Source: Riptortus pedestris (Eukaryota > Arthropoda > Insecta > Hemiptera > Alydidae). From it: a stretch of DNA of 64,000 nt. Location of the stretch: positions 70,388,501 to 70,452,500 of the forward strand of contig CM032228.1 in assembly GCA_019009955.1 (NCBI GenBank), given 5' to 3'. The notes under the pieces are model-generated. The model worked only from the letters and a program-made list of their open reading frames with translations, was not told the origin of the DNA and did no database searches. Position 1 is the first letter of the stretch. Every line of letters begins with the position of its first letter. The position numbers and the translations under genes were made by a program. Positions 45,196 through 57,218 of the stretch are shown piece by piece.

Positions 45196-45690
45196 TGTGG
45201 CGAAATATGCATTCATTGGTCTACTCGAGATATTTTGTTACTACTTGAAAACTGCGTATATTTAATCACGCATTTATGAAGTACAACGGAAATGAGGACA
45301 TCCCTGAAAGGGATCGGCGTTTAGCCAGAGTCGGAATTTATAACATTCGAGTAGAGGAAGCGGGATCCTACCAATCTGCGGGCTAGTTGGCGACTCGAAC
45401 CTACCAGAGCCAATACCTAGCATATAAAATCCCCTCACCCGACAGTTCAGTTTTTGTTGAACAGTGATTTAACCAGTGATTCGAGTGACTCCTGAGATTG
45501 TGCAGTGTATCAAGAACGTGAAGTTAACCTTGTATATAGTGGTTAGTAGCGATAAATAATTTACCAAGTGTGTAGTGTGTCGCCAAATAAATGGTGAAGT
45601 GATCAAAACGCTAAAGTTTGTGTATTTACTTTTTTCAATCCAAGAGAACTCTAATAATCCATGTTTATTGTTTTTATAATAAACGTAACA
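45196..45690 (+). mobile_element. Solo LTR
   Basis: TGTGGCGAAATATGC ... AATAAACGTAACA, ~495 bp, with TG...CA termini. It has a core promoter (GCATATAAAATCC at ~45420) just upstream of an initiator-like TCAGTTTTT, and a polyadenylation signal CAAATAAATGG (~45583). Its 3' 160 bp match the LTR at 15463-15841. No PBS or gag follows, so it is a solo LTR, probably Ty3/gypsy-like by style (not proven). Flanks GTAT/GTAC are only an imperfect 4-bp duplication. Confidence 0.72.
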
Positions 45691-47040
45691 GTACATACTC
45701 CAAAACCACTGTAATTTTGGACCAGCACATGGTTTTTGAGCAGTTTCTTAATACTGAATATTAACAATGAAACTAACATTTCTTTCATTGCACAATAAGA
45801 TTATATGTCATTACAAGAATGGGTAGGCAGCCTAAAGATTCTGGCGATCTAAAATATAACGGTAAACACTTGATAGATACATTGGATCATAATAAAATAA
45901 TCACCTAAGTGCAAGCACAAAAAAATTAAATTATTACGTTTTTAATTGGGAGACCCTTAGTCAAAAACGTCTCTATCACATCCTGAAAACTTAAAAATTT
46001 CTAGAAGTCTTCCATTATATTGTTCCTTTCGCATCGTAGATTCGTTCAATGTTAATAAATTGAGCATTTGTGATAGGCTATTAGTAGGCTTCAATATATT
46101 ATAGAACCATCGTTCACAAACCTTTAAAAATAGCAGTTTTAATTAACTAATATGTAGGAATGTATAGGTGACCTAACATGTCAATTTTAAAGTTGCTGAC
46201 TGTGAAACTTGTATCAGAATCATTTAAATTTAACTTATATTATATTTTCCATAAAGAAATCCTGTTATTGAAAGGTATGTTTATTCTATAGTTTCTTTAA
46301 ATATCTACTTCCGAGAATGTTAGAAAAATATTAAATAGTCGGTATATTAATATTTATATCTTAGTCGCCTCTCGAGAAACTCCATTTGTATGTTAATATG
46401 TTTTTGTCCAGCATTTTGCCGACAGCTAGTGGTGGAATTAAATTTAAGAAAAAATAACCAACGACGCCCGCTACAAAACCCCCACACCCTCTCTACGAAT
46501 ACCATCCCCTTTCAATTGGTATAACATTCCACTCGAAATTTTTCAAATACCATCCCTAACCTAAAAACATGTTCGTAAAACATTGAGTTAGCCTTTTATT
46601 TTATACTATCTGCATTGCCCGTCGTGATGGGTACAAATAGAAATGATTTCCCGTGTAAGTATAAAGGTTGAATTACCTTTTGAATAAATCATCACGTTAT
46701 TTTCACCATGTAATAGAAATGTCCTGTAACATTAACAATAAATGTACAGCCATTCAGATTTGATATCCTTGAGTAAAATATGGCTATTGGGCGAACTGAA
46801 TTGAGATTGGCTTCGTGATGGAATATAAATATTTGGTTAACTAAGCTCTGACTAATCCCTTTATTTCCGTGAAATTGCTGTGATATTGTTTTACGCATGA
46901 GGCATGAAAGGGCTATCGGACGGATATTGACTTACTTATTATCGCTCATGAGGTCACAAAAAATAACGATTGTCTCATCCTAGTTTTGATTTATCTCATA
47001 TCCAGAACGAAATGAAGTCGAACTAATTAGCTCGCCTCTT
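45691..47040. other. Intergenic, no gene recognised
   Basis: AT-rich. Short frames (46692-46898 minus) carry no motif. Confidence 0.5.
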
Positions 47041-47400
47041 TTTACCCGTCATAGCGTGTTGAAACAAAAATGGTTCCCCTTGGAAATTTATTAAAGTGTA
47101 TTCCAAGAAACCACTCATACATACGACTATCAGAAAGCCTAAATACAGCCTATAGTGACAAAATTTATACGCTAAATAAATATAAGTACTCACATTACAG
47201 ATTTACTACTCGGCAGAAGCCCATACATACCACATACATGAATCATCTCCTACAGACACATATTTTGAATAAAATTTAACTGCACACTAAATCATTAGCC
47301 TGTATACCTGGCTTTCTGCTCCTACCATTCAACCGGAGAAAACCTAACGGTGTTTTTACTATGACTGTAGATCTTTTAATACAAGTATTAGGTAGCGTTA
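47041..47400 (+). pseudogene. I-like LINE 3' end fragment
   Basis: The frame gives ARSPYIPHT-type remains (tryptic scraps only) followed by NHLLQTHILNKI and a stop, parallel to the MKHLQQTHIFNYI-stop at ~26150. The 3' UTR sequence ACCGGAGAAAACCTAACGGT, GACTGTAGATCTTTTAATAC matches CTGGAGAAAATGTAACCTTC, GACTGTAGACATTTTAACAT of that copy. The tail itself is not seen. Confidence 0.6.
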
Positions 47401-48954
47401 TAATTATTTTACTATAGCAAAAAGTCACAATCTCAAAATTCATAAACGTAATTAATGTATTAGGACTAAAGTCGGTATTAAGGACAAAATATGTTCTACA
47501 CATTTTTTCGATAAAATGAATGCACTCGAAGATACTTATAAATATGAGTTTTCAAGTCGAAATAAATTACCCTCCTTGTCCCCTCCTAGTTGAAAATTCA
47601 TACTCTCATATACCGATATTGGACCGTGGGATAGTTGATTCAAAAATATAAAATTTCATAGAGATCCTCCAAGCCGTTTTTGGACTGATGGAGTAACCAG
47701 CTGGCGGAGAGACAAACAGAAAACATTTCCAACTTTTATGTCATTATTCCTAGAATGTTTCAAAACGTGAAAAAAAAGATATCCCCGCCGAATTTAAATC
47801 TCGCAAACCTTAGAGTTTTATTAATATTGATGGTTGAAAGCCACAGCCAACCCTGAACATAAACTATAATTAAAAAAAAAATACCTTGGTCCCGGTCTAA
47901 GGTTTTAGTATGCAAGAACCTACGTTTTGCGAATTCCCTATGAGGTAATTGACTGAAAATGATGACGTTGAAATGTACAGTTGAGAGATCAGATTTAAAA
48001 AATAATATTTCTTTAAAACCACCCATTGACTCTTACTCATGCGGTATACATAGTAAATGAATGTTCTTTAAGTGAACTGGGGTGAAAAGCCAGAGCAGAT
48101 AGAAGATATTTTTAGGGGAAATGTTAAAATGATTTTGTTGACGTAAATTCATGTCTCCCTTGCTCTAGTCATGGGAGCTTATATAATAGGTTAAGCTCTT
48201 ACTATAATATCATCGTGTAATTTTTTTATCAGGACCATTTAGGAACGAATTCTATTAGAGACTCATCTGAGAGGGAAGCTGTAAATAGCGGTAATGATAT
48301 AAAGCGCCTGTAGAGCGCGTTATAATAAATGTGCATTATCTGCACTCCCCTATAGGAGCTGAGAGGTTATTGTGCCCTTATCAGATGAGGCCATAATTCG
48401 GTTCCTCCTCCCGGTATCTCCATGGCAACAATCACTGCCTCCAAGATCTAACTCTCAGCAGGCCTACTGCATCAGCAAGTTCCCATCATTTACCAACCCA
48501 TTTAGCCCTTGTTTAATTGCCGAAATTAATTTAATCGCCTATTTACCCCCACTGGCCCTCACATACATAGCCAATCATATTACCACGACTTATAACAGCT
48601 ATTGAACCTTCACAACGACGTATTTCAGGGGTATTAAGGCAAATGTGGAGGGTAGTAATGGTGATGAGAGCTTAATTGTTTTCGAGGTTGGAGTCAGTAA
48701 TGACGAAGTCACATGACGAAAGTAAGAACCAAAAGTTAGGAAATTATGTGCCAAAGAGGTAGAAGTGGATACGATTGTCTGCAGATGCCTCGATGCTCAA
48801 TATTTGTTGAACTCCGTCATGGAGGCAAGTCTTGGGATTGTTTCAGGCCATATTTTTTAAGGTCTTCGTCCATTAATTAAATATATCTTTAAAAAGAATT
48901 CCTCTGCAATATGACGTACTCCATACACCTGTCGATTATTCTATTAGAAATATG
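47401..48954. other. Intergenic, with a GC-richer block
   Basis: 47640-47740 includes GATCCTCCAAGCCGTTTTTG, GGAGAGACAAACAG, a transposon-like motif. 48280-48620 is GC-richer than its surroundings, with no recognised repeat and only a motif-less 77-codon frame (48372-48605). It could be conserved non-coding DNA. Confidence 0.4.
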
Positions 48955-49475
48955 TTTGCCGACTTGAAAACATTGCAACATAACTTTGTACATCATATAT
49001 TGACTGACTGTCGACGAAGAAACAATTTAGACATTCCACATGACTTACAGGAACTTACTGATCGATAACAGTAATTACATAGACACAATCATTACACATC
49101 TAAAAAAAAACATTAATATAGTTTACAATTTCTACACACTACTTTTCACGTATCTTCTTCATCTTAATTTTATTTATTTATCCTTTTTCGTTTTTTTTTT
49201 TTTTCGCTTTTTGGTTTTTTTTGTTCCTTAGATATTTATTTATATTATATTTTCATTTATATTATTCTCATTACCCTGATGTTTCCATGTTCAATATATT
49301 TTCCGACATACAGACTGGTTTGCCAATGAACTGTTTCAGAAATCACCTAATTCCATAGTTCACTCCTATTCTCTTTTTCTATTAATTTTTTTCTGCTATT
49401 TGCTTTTATAAGCACACTTGGTTAATGAGTGAATCGCCGGCGTTGCGGAACTCATTAAAATGAATTATTTTTATG
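48955..49475 (+). pseudogene. I-like LINE 3' end fragment
   Basis: Reads VHHILTDCRRRNNLDIPHDL then, after one frame change, LLIDNSNYIDTIITHLKKNI, the C-terminus after the His-Cys pair of the RNase H tail. A T-rich 3' UTR and the terminal GTGAATCGCCGGCGTTGCGG then AACTCATTAAAATGAAT follow. Same family as the copy at 25.7 kb. Confidence 0.75.
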
Positions 49476-49742
49476 AAAATTTTAGAACTTTCCTCTTCTA
49501 ATCATTGTTTCATTTATATTAAAACTGTAATTCCGAATCACTGTGTGGAATCTCAAAGACGTGCATAGGTCTTATCACACTTTACATGACCCCCACCTTC
49601 CCCTCCACCCCAATTACAAACAACACATTCAGCTCTTTTTTTTCTTTTAATTGCAGAATTTGATTTATGTATTTGGGTTCAAAAAACTAGGTTTATTTAC
49701 TGACCAGCAATGGTTCTAAGATAACCTTGAAACTGAACGGTA

Positions 49743-50287
49743 TTAGCAGATTTCCCTAAAGGGGTTATCAGCTATTGAGGTCGTACTCATGACGCGATTT
49801 TCGAAAAATGCCGAGATCCTACCCAAGAGATGTATATATATGTCTGTTAACACTCTAGCGGTCGTAATTTTTGTTTAATCGTTGCCAAACTCGGTACTTA
49901 ATCGTTTTATGTAAAAATAAAGATCCAGTTCGTTATCTGTTTAAATGTGACAAGTGGGAGGAGGGGGGGGGGTTTATAGGGGGGATTTTGAAAATTCGAA
50001 ATATCTCCTTCACTACATGATTTTTTTGAAAAATTGTCTAGAACCAATCTTATTGCAGTTTAAATTTACTATAAATATTGTTATATACATTTATTCTCGA
50101 TCTTGAATATTAACCGAGATATTTGCATTTTTATTGTCTGTGCCGATAACGGACGAGATGAGATGTGCTAAAGTCGGTTCTATTCGTTTCCGCCGAAAGC
50201 TAGTTCGGCCGTTTCCGTGGGTTCTCTATTGTATAACTTCATGAGGGAAATCTGCTTAGTTTACGCAGCCCCTGCGTGACGGACTTT
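49743..50287 (-). mobile_element. HINE-like element, short form
   Basis: Opens TAGCAGATTTCCCTAAAGGG. The microsatellite is reduced to TATATATATG, and the 3' segment between the hairpin and the microsatellite is shortened. G-run GAGGAGGGGGGGGGGTTTAT. 5' end GGGAAATCTGCTTAGTTTAC, GCAGCCCCTGCGTGACGGAC. Confidence 0.78.
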
Positions 50288-50870
50288 TTTTGTTTTTTCC
50301 GTAGACTAGATACTAAGTATCTGACTAAGTAGCTCTGGGCAATAGTTGCAACTGAATGTTACGTTAGTTTTGAATGAATTAATTGTCTCTTAGGGCGAGA
50401 AATAAAATTTTTGTCACTCAGCTTTAATTTTATATAGTGTGATTAAAACTATGACGTCAATGACTGTCACAATTCCCCGAAGAAAACAGCTGCCCAAAAA
50501 CTTCAGAATCGGTTCACCTGAGGCCACATTCTTATGCAGACCTTATTTGGGGTAGATCTTATCATGATTTGTTAAAGCATATTCAACTTGATTAGCCTTT
50601 CCAACGCATACTATAGAGTGTTTAGCAATAAAGCAAACACGAATAAAAAGAGAAAAGAAAAACTTTAATCAAGCTCAAAGAAACAAATAAGCAATTGTCT
50701 GGCAACTGACACCGAACATTCCAGTTCCAATACAGAGGCTCAATAATGAACCCCCCCCCTTTGAATTATTGGCTCGATTCTGTTTAATGAGGTCAATGAA
50801 AATGGGGGAAATATGTAGTAACGTTCACTTTTTGCTACTGAAAATTCGAGGCGGACTAACTGATGCGGGG
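50288..50870. other. Intergenic, no gene recognised
   Basis: Unique-looking AT-rich DNA. A CCCCCCCC run at ~50752-50759 is the only oddity. Confidence 0.45.
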
Positions 50871-50871
50871 T

Positions 50872-50985
50872 TCACACCCAGTTCTAGCTTCAGTTGTAAT
50901 TCGTCACTAAATTTCTATTGTTGCATAGGAATGGAACCCAAAATTTCAAGCTCACCAAGGAGAGACTTACGCCTTAACCTTCTCT
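50872..50985 (-). mobile_element. tRNA-derived SINE, truncated
   Basis: The reverse complement has GGTTAAGGCGTAAGTC (A-box side), TTTTGGGTTCCATTCC (B-box position) and ATTTAGTGACGAATTAC in the same order as the SINE at 18.83 kb. Its 5' edge abuts the (CT)n tract. Confidence 0.65.
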
Positions 50986-51005
50986 CTCTCTCTCTCTCTC
51001 TCTCA

Positions 51006-51076
<71 letters not shown>
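50982..51076. repeat. (CT)n microsatellite
   Basis: A CT tract with one CACTCTT interruption. It accounts for the Ser/Leu-repeat open frame at 50769-51089. Confidence 0.95.
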
Positions 51077-51079
<3 letters not shown>

Positions 51080-51735
51080 AATTGTATAAAGCCAATTTTA
51101 TTACAAATTTAATCACCTATAAATGTTGTTATATACATATTTTTATATCATTCATGTTACTCGAGATATTTTTATTTTTTTGTTATTCAGCTTTCAGTAA
51201 ACCCCACTCCTACTCCTGTTATATTAACAATAAGCTGCTCATCATGCTTTTATTCAAAGCTTAAATACCAAATATTGTTTCCAAAAGACCTTTATTATGA
51301 GGGAACATGCAAATTTGTTGAGCGATGACGAAATCATTTATGATATTAAGTTCTAACTCGAAAATGTTCATTTGATCAATTCCATACTCTATATTTAACC
51401 GTTCCAGTCATTACTAAAAATCATCTTTGTTTTTGCCAGAAATCGGACTGGAATAGCGGAGGTTTAGACGGGGGAATCCGAAATTTCAAAATATCTCCGT
51501 TATTATGTGAGGGATAGTAGTAAATTGTAATAGAACCAATCTTCTTAAATTATTGTTCTACGATTCGTAAATCAATCGTTGGGCGAGTTATTCATCTTTT
51601 CTTTCTTCTGGCTTCTATTTATCGGTTTTATTTTAACTTAGAAATAGAGAATACGTCGTAAGATTAAATCAAAAATGTGTTATACAAGCACGTGGAAAAT
51701 CTTATTAGTTTACGCAGCCCCTGCGTGATGGCTGT
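51077..51735 (-). mobile_element. HINE fragment abutting (CT)n
   Basis: It begins directly after the CT tract with ACAATTGTATAAAGCCAATT, continues with the long-form body (AGTAAACCCCACTCCTACTC), and ends GTGGAAAATCTTATTAGTTT, ACGCAGCCCCTGCGTGATGG. It contains ACTTAGAAATAGAGAATACG and GTTATACAAGCACGTGG, cognate to the 107-bp satellite. Confidence 0.72.
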
Positions 51736-52209
51736 TATTAAATATATAAATCTATCTGAAACTGCATACTTATGAACATAGGGTAATTTTATTTTATTTA
51801 AAGATGTAAGGAATTATTTGAACTCGTATAGTGAGTGACACATACACACACAGACTTGTAATTTTAACACTAAATTTTTTCCAGAGTTTAAAACAAGCAC
51901 TATAAATTGATGGTCTATTTTAAGTGAACAGGAAGCCTTGTTGTCGATCTAAGAGTTGCTGATCACTACATTCCGTTAGATAGGAATTGGGCCGCTGGTT
52001 GATTACATTTTTCTGCCTCGTTGAGAAATTCCGCCATGGAAATACCAAACAGATTGGCGCACTAAAGATAGCCAACTCGATTTGACCCAGAGGTACAACG
52101 AAGAACGTCATTTATTAGTTTAAAATATACATTGATTCTGAGGATTTCCTAGTAGCCCAGGACTGTGGTAGTGGGTTTCATACAGTTGGAAAATAACATG
52201 GAAAGAAGA
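51736..52209. other. Intergenic, no gene recognised
   Basis: A 63-codon minus frame (51920-52111) has no motif. Confidence 0.45.
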
Positions 52210-52210
52210 A

Positions 52211-52689
52211 AGTCCGTCACGCAGGGGTTGCGTAAACTAAGCAGATTTCCCACTTGAAGCTTTACAATAGAGAAATCTGCCTACTGATAACAGTAGTAAT
52301 AACGAATCTCTAAACCACTTCAGGAGGGCCCAACAGTTACTGAAACGGCTGAAGTAGCTTTCGGCGGAAACACCAGGATATAGCCGACTTCTGCCGACCA
52401 CACACACAATACAAATGCTAATATCTCGGTTAATACTCAAGATATAGAACAAATGTATAGGACAATATTTATAGTAAATTTACTTTGCAATAAGATTGGT
52501 TCTATACAATTTTTCGATCCGACGCATAGTAACAGAGATGTTTTGAATTTTCAAAAATCCCCCATAAACCCCCCTCCCCTAGTGCAATTTCAGCCATTAA
52601 CGAACTTGGTCTTTCTTTTTACATAAAACGATTAAATTTCGAGTTTGGTAACGATTAAACAAACATTGCGACCGCTAGACCGTTAACAG

Positions 52690-52765
<76 letters not shown>

Positions 52766-52885
52766 GAAAGGACCTCATTTTCGTCATCTCCTGGGTAGGA
52801 TCGATGGACATTTGAAGAAATTTTTAGAAAATCGCGTCATGAGTACGACCTCAATAGCTGATTTTCCTTAAGGGAAATCTGCTGA
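52211..52885 (+). mobile_element. HINE-like element, complete
   Basis: GTCCGTCACGCAGGGGTTGC at 52212 and AGCAGATTTCCCACTTGAAG. A large (TA)n at 52693-52760 sits between GTTAACAGACAAA and AATTTTGAAAGGACCTC. 3' end GATTTTCCTTAAGGGAAATC then TGCTGA. It has the extra CTCTAAACCACTTCAGGAGG-type 5' segment of the longer short-forms. Confidence 0.85.
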
Positions 52886-52960
52886 AAAGCCTGCCATACA
52901 GGAGCTGTGTACAAGTTAACCATGTGCTAGAATTACACGCTCATGACATCCTGTTTTTTA

Positions 52961-53972
52961 TAAAGGTCGTAATTTTTTTTGTGATCGTTAACAATATCCA
53001 TATTTTAGTGTCAATGTGTCAATATTTTAATGTTTCATATAAACAAAGGATATGAGGGGGAGGATTAAAAGGAGAAAAATCAAAATTCGGAATATCTCCG
53101 CTGTAATGAGTGAGATCGAAAAATTATAGCTCCTATCTTGTTAAATTACCTATAACTTTTGGTCAATTAATTTTTTTTCTCTATGAAGATTATAAACCAA
53201 GACATTTGTATTTATCATTCCTTTATGGCAATAATGACGCAAGTAGTTTATTGATCTTAAAATATTAAAAACCACATACGTCCGTCCTGCTATGGGAAGG
53301 GGGTATCGGATATTGAGGTTATACTGAAGAGGCGATTTTCAAAAAAAAAATCCTGAAACGTCGTCCGTTAATGGTATATTTGGATATTTTAGTTTTCATC
53401 CTTACGTAAACCCCACTCCTACTCAGGTTATAAACAATAAGTCATTACTCTAAGCATACATACCAAATATTGTTTTCAAGAGATCTTTATTATGCTAGAA
53501 ACATGCAAATTCATCGTGTTATAACGTCATTAACTAAGATCACTCGTACTTATACGTTATAAATATAAAACATTTATTAGATCTATACCATACTCGATAT
53601 TTAGCCTTTTCTGTCAACACTAAAGATTATATTTGTTAGTGCCTGTAATCGTACCTGGAATAGTGGGGTCTAAAGGGGGTGTGGATTCGAAATTTCAAAA
53701 TATATCCATTATTATGAATCGCATCGTAAAATGTTATAGGAAAGATATTGTTAAACTCTTGATGGTCTGCAATTGTTGTTCTGTGCATTTCAAATACTAA
53801 TCGAGTTATTTGTACTCCCCTGTTTTCGCCATGGGTACCTCCCCCCACTCACCTCCGTGCCCCTCTTAGGTTTTTGACATACAAATGGAGAATACGTTGT
53901 CATATGAGGTCCCAATTATGCTATTCCAGCAAGTGGGTAATCTCCTTAGTTTACAAAGGCACTAGGAGTCCT
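52961..53972 (-). mobile_element. HINE-like fragment, diverged
   Basis: Starts at the body (AAAGGTCGTAATTTTTTTTG) without the hairpin end and has two body units, one ending near 53220 and one near 53830. In between, 53290-53370 (GGGAAGGGGGTATCGGATAT) resembles a decayed hairpin end. It ends GCAAGTGGGTAATCTCCTTA then a degenerate tip. Confidence 0.55.
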
Positions 53973-54060
53973 TCAAGGTGAAATGTATCAGCAAAGCATC
54001 AAAGTGTTATTCTATTCTTTATTTCAATAATAAAGTAAACAATATTAATAGAACCTGAAA

Positions 54061-54460
54061 ACGTCACGAAGGGGCTCCGTTAACTAAGCAGATTTCCTAC
54101 GTGCGCAACATATTTGCATTTATCTCTAAACGTAAATGTTCAATAAGAACAATATTTGGTATTTAAACTTCAAATAAAGTGTTCCATAACATAATGGAAT
54201 ATTGTTAATATGAGATGAGTAGGAGTGGGGCTTTACTGAAGACCGTAAACTAAAAAATGCAAATATCTCAGTTATTAATCAAGATAGTGAAAAAATGTTC
54301 ATAACAACATTAATAGAACATTTCATTTTCAATAAGATTAGTGCTACACACTTTTTCGATCCGACGCATGATAACGAAGATTAAGGCCCCCTCCCCCTGG
54401 TCCGATTTCAGCTGTTAACGAACTTGATCTTTTTTTTCTATAAAACGATTATATATCAAT

Positions 54461-54513
<53 letters not shown>

Positions 54514-54632
54514 ACGGACCTCATTTTTGTCATCCCCTGGGTAGGATCGATGGACGTTTGAAGAAAAATTTCGAAAAGCGCGTCATGAGTATGACCTCAA
54601 TAGCTGATTTCCCCTAAGGGAAATCTGCTAAT
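54061..54632 (+). mobile_element. HINE-like element, near complete
   Basis: 5' ACGTCACGAAGGGGCTCCGT, AACTAAGCAGATTTCCTACG. (TA)n at 54465-54508, here preceded by a shortened body (the GACCGCTAGAGCG segment is missing). 3' GATTTCCCCTAAGGGAAATC then TGCTAA. Confidence 0.8.
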
Positions 54633-55880
54633 AAAATGCATGTATAGTAATGCTGATATGTTTGAGGTAAGATCAACTCGAATCCATCTTCGCATTGTTT
54701 AAAGGGTTGAAGGTGATTCACACCAACACTCTTATGATCGATGCGTTTATTCTAGGAAAACTCTAGATGATTCATACTTCTAATGGTACTTTCAGGGGCA
54801 CTAAAACAAAAACAGTTACTGAATACATCGCAAATACTATTTTCCGACAGGGCGGACCTCCTACTATTGATAGAACTAAAATGGAACATTTTTGCTAATC
54901 CGCTGAACTTTGTCACATTCTTCAAATCGATTTCCGGATAGAGCAAGGTAAAAATTTGGGACCCATTATTTAGAACAGACATCATCCTACGCTTATAATA
55001 TTGAAAAATATATAATGTTATGCATCGATAATTTTCTTAACTACTTTTCCCCTATTTTCAGTTATATTAATATATTCTTTTATTTGCCTCTTAGTTATGC
55101 TTCTTTCTTTGCCAGAAACTTTTACGTCTTTAAAGTTAAAATTGTGTCTGAGTTTAAAAGCATAATCAATGAGAGATGATTTATCTTTCCCATTGACAAT
55201 ATTCTTTGAGTGCTGTTTTATTCACTTTTTTAGTATTTTGCTCCGATTCCCCTCTTCAACGCTGATCACTTTCATAATTCATTTTATTGATATTGTATTT
55301 TGTACCTCTTCCATTTACTTTGTATTTAATTCTGCCAAAACTATTTTTATTTTTGTTTCATAAGTCCTTGAAATCTTTACTATTTTTTCACAAATGTTTC
55401 ATATTTGGCTTGAAATTAATGGAGTATATTTAAATGTCTTCCGTTGTAGGAAGTTTATTTATTTGGAGTTGCTTTTTATCCAATTGGTCACAAATATATT
55501 TATTGAAAATGTTATCAAGTCTATTTTATTTATCTAGAACTTCATTTTGTGGCGAGAAAATTGCCAACTTTTGGTTGAGTCAATTTATTAAAAATCTTTA
55601 TTCCTCTTTGTATGGTTTCCCTTTCTTTATAACTTAATTAACGTTTCCCACCAAATTTCGAAAGATTATCATTGTTGCTTCCAACATACATAGTCTTTTT
55701 TACGTTTTTTCTTATTTTCGGCATCGACGTCATCTAAAATTGTCATCAATTTCAGCAAAATGAATTATGTGGTTCTTGAAAAATTCTTTAAAAAATGAAA
55801 TAAATTTACATCAATTAATTTTAATTTGTTAATATTAATTTGTGTTTTGGCTTATTTCATTTGTTTATATATTACATTTT
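54633..55880. other. Intergenic, possible decayed Penelope-like scrap
   Basis: T-rich. On the minus strand near 55090-55200 a frame reads DYAFKLRHNFNFKDVKVSGK then ITKRQIKEYINI. This resembles the region that follows the GIY-YIG core in Penelope-like proteins (HxFNFxxVKILxKE...KRxxxE), but no GIY-YIG core or RT was found. Weakly supported. No other feature. Confidence 0.3.
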
Positions 55881-56030
55881 TAGCAGATCTTCCTTTGGAG
55901 AAATAACTATTAAGGTTGTACTCATGATGGGATTATCGAAAATTGTCTTCAAATATCCATCGATCCTACCCAGGAAATGACGAAAATGAGGTCCATTCAA
56001 ATTTTTTTTATATATATATATGTCATTGTC
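55881..56030 (-). mobile_element. HINE 3' end fragment
   Basis: TAGCAGATCTTCCTTTGGAG, CTTCAAATATCCATCGATCC, GACGAAAATGAGGTCCATTC then TATATATATATG. The sequence stops at the microsatellite, so the 5' portion is missing. Confidence 0.7.
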
Positions 56031-56679
56031 ATTTTCTCTAATGATCCTAACGTCTATAACGGGTATTTCAAATTGCAAATTCTATTAAATTTATTAAATA
56101 ATTCATTATTTCTATTTACACTTATTGAATGTTAGTTATAGGCCCCTGAAGAGGCACTGTTTGTGGTGTGAAATATACACATTATTTTTAAAAATAAAAT
56201 GCGTCAATTATACGAGTTTTTGTGTGATTGATCTTCTGCCTTAAAGAAAATAGCTCGGGTTATATTCCAGTTAGGGGAAAATGTACAGAACAACAATTTA
56301 GTACTGATACTATTTTAATAGATTTTGGAATATTTTTCGTTCCAAAATGTAGCGAAGGAGATGCAAAATTTAATTCTTTATTTTACTCCTTCCTTAATAC
56401 CCTTATTTCGCCTGATCTAATTTCATCTGTTAACGTGCTAATTTATTTTGTTGTTAGATTTGCATGAAAAAGTTAATTATTGAGTATGTTGTCCAAAAAT
56501 TAAATATTTATGTTTTTAGAGAATGGAATGTGATGACATAACATCACAGATGGTAAATGTCATATGAAAAAAAGTCAGTGGTATTTAAGCCCAAAGTAAA
56601 TCGTTTTCTGTCTTATTTGTATATTATTCATGTCAGGAGAGTAGAAGTGTGGGCTTATTTTTGTTTAGAACTGAAAAAA
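56031..56679. other. Intergenic, no gene recognised
   Basis: 56135-56225 contains GGCCCCTGAAGAGGCACTGT, TGTGGTGTGAAATATACACA, reminiscent of transposon 3' ends of the CTGAAGATGG type seen at 57460. Otherwise featureless. Confidence 0.4.
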
Positions 56680-57182
56680 TAAATATCACAATTTTCAAGT
56701 TCCTGACAAATTCGAAGACTATTGTCTCCATCTTCAGAGCTACACATGAAAAACAATAACATCAATAAAATCTCTATATTACAATAGGGTCATTAATAAT
56801 ATTAACAACAATAAATAAAAAACACAAAATAAATAACTAACAGCAATGAACATCATAAATGGGCTTATGTCAAATCCTAAAATCAAATACGGAGAGTGAG
56901 AGATCCATTGAGGTCCAGCTAAAAAATATATATTTACTAACCTACTTGCATGGGCTCATTGGGAATGACAGCAAGTGACTGGCTGGTGCACGGGAGATAA
57001 GATCGAGGTCCAGTACCCTCACCATTGCAGACTTATAGCAATCGGTCTTCTTGTTCAACGAGTGGCTACCAATAAGCTTCTCGTTCAACGCAATCTCCAG
57101 ACCTTCCAATGAACTTAGTTTTTTACCTTTCTTGGCCTCATGTAATAAACACACTTCATGGGCTCCTTCGTTATGGCCCTCT
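56680..57182 (-). mobile_element. Penelope-like element 3' part, left copy
   Basis: On the minus strand the frame at 57154-56942 reads CLLHEAKKGKKLSSLEGLEI and ends ...PMSPCK-stop. This resembles the C-terminus after the GIY-YIG core of Penelope-like retroelement proteins (H...H...KGxKLxxLExLEI), with EGHNEGAHE just upstream after a stop. A ~240-bp 3' UTR follows, ending CTGAAGATGGAGACAATAGT, CTTCGAA. The 3' UTR is repeated inverted at 57248-57487. The family assignment is tentative; RT and the GIY-YIG core are absent. Confidence 0.5.
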
Positions 57183-57218
57183 TATTCTGTGATTCGGAAT
57201 TTTTCTGCCATCAAGAAC

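Noticed and set aside
50769..51089. Ser-Leu repeat frame
   Set aside because: A (CT)n artefact.
54752..54985. 77-codon minus-strand frame as LINE linker
   Set aside because: There is a vague resemblance to a pre-RT linker, but no RT motif follows. Too weak to annotate.
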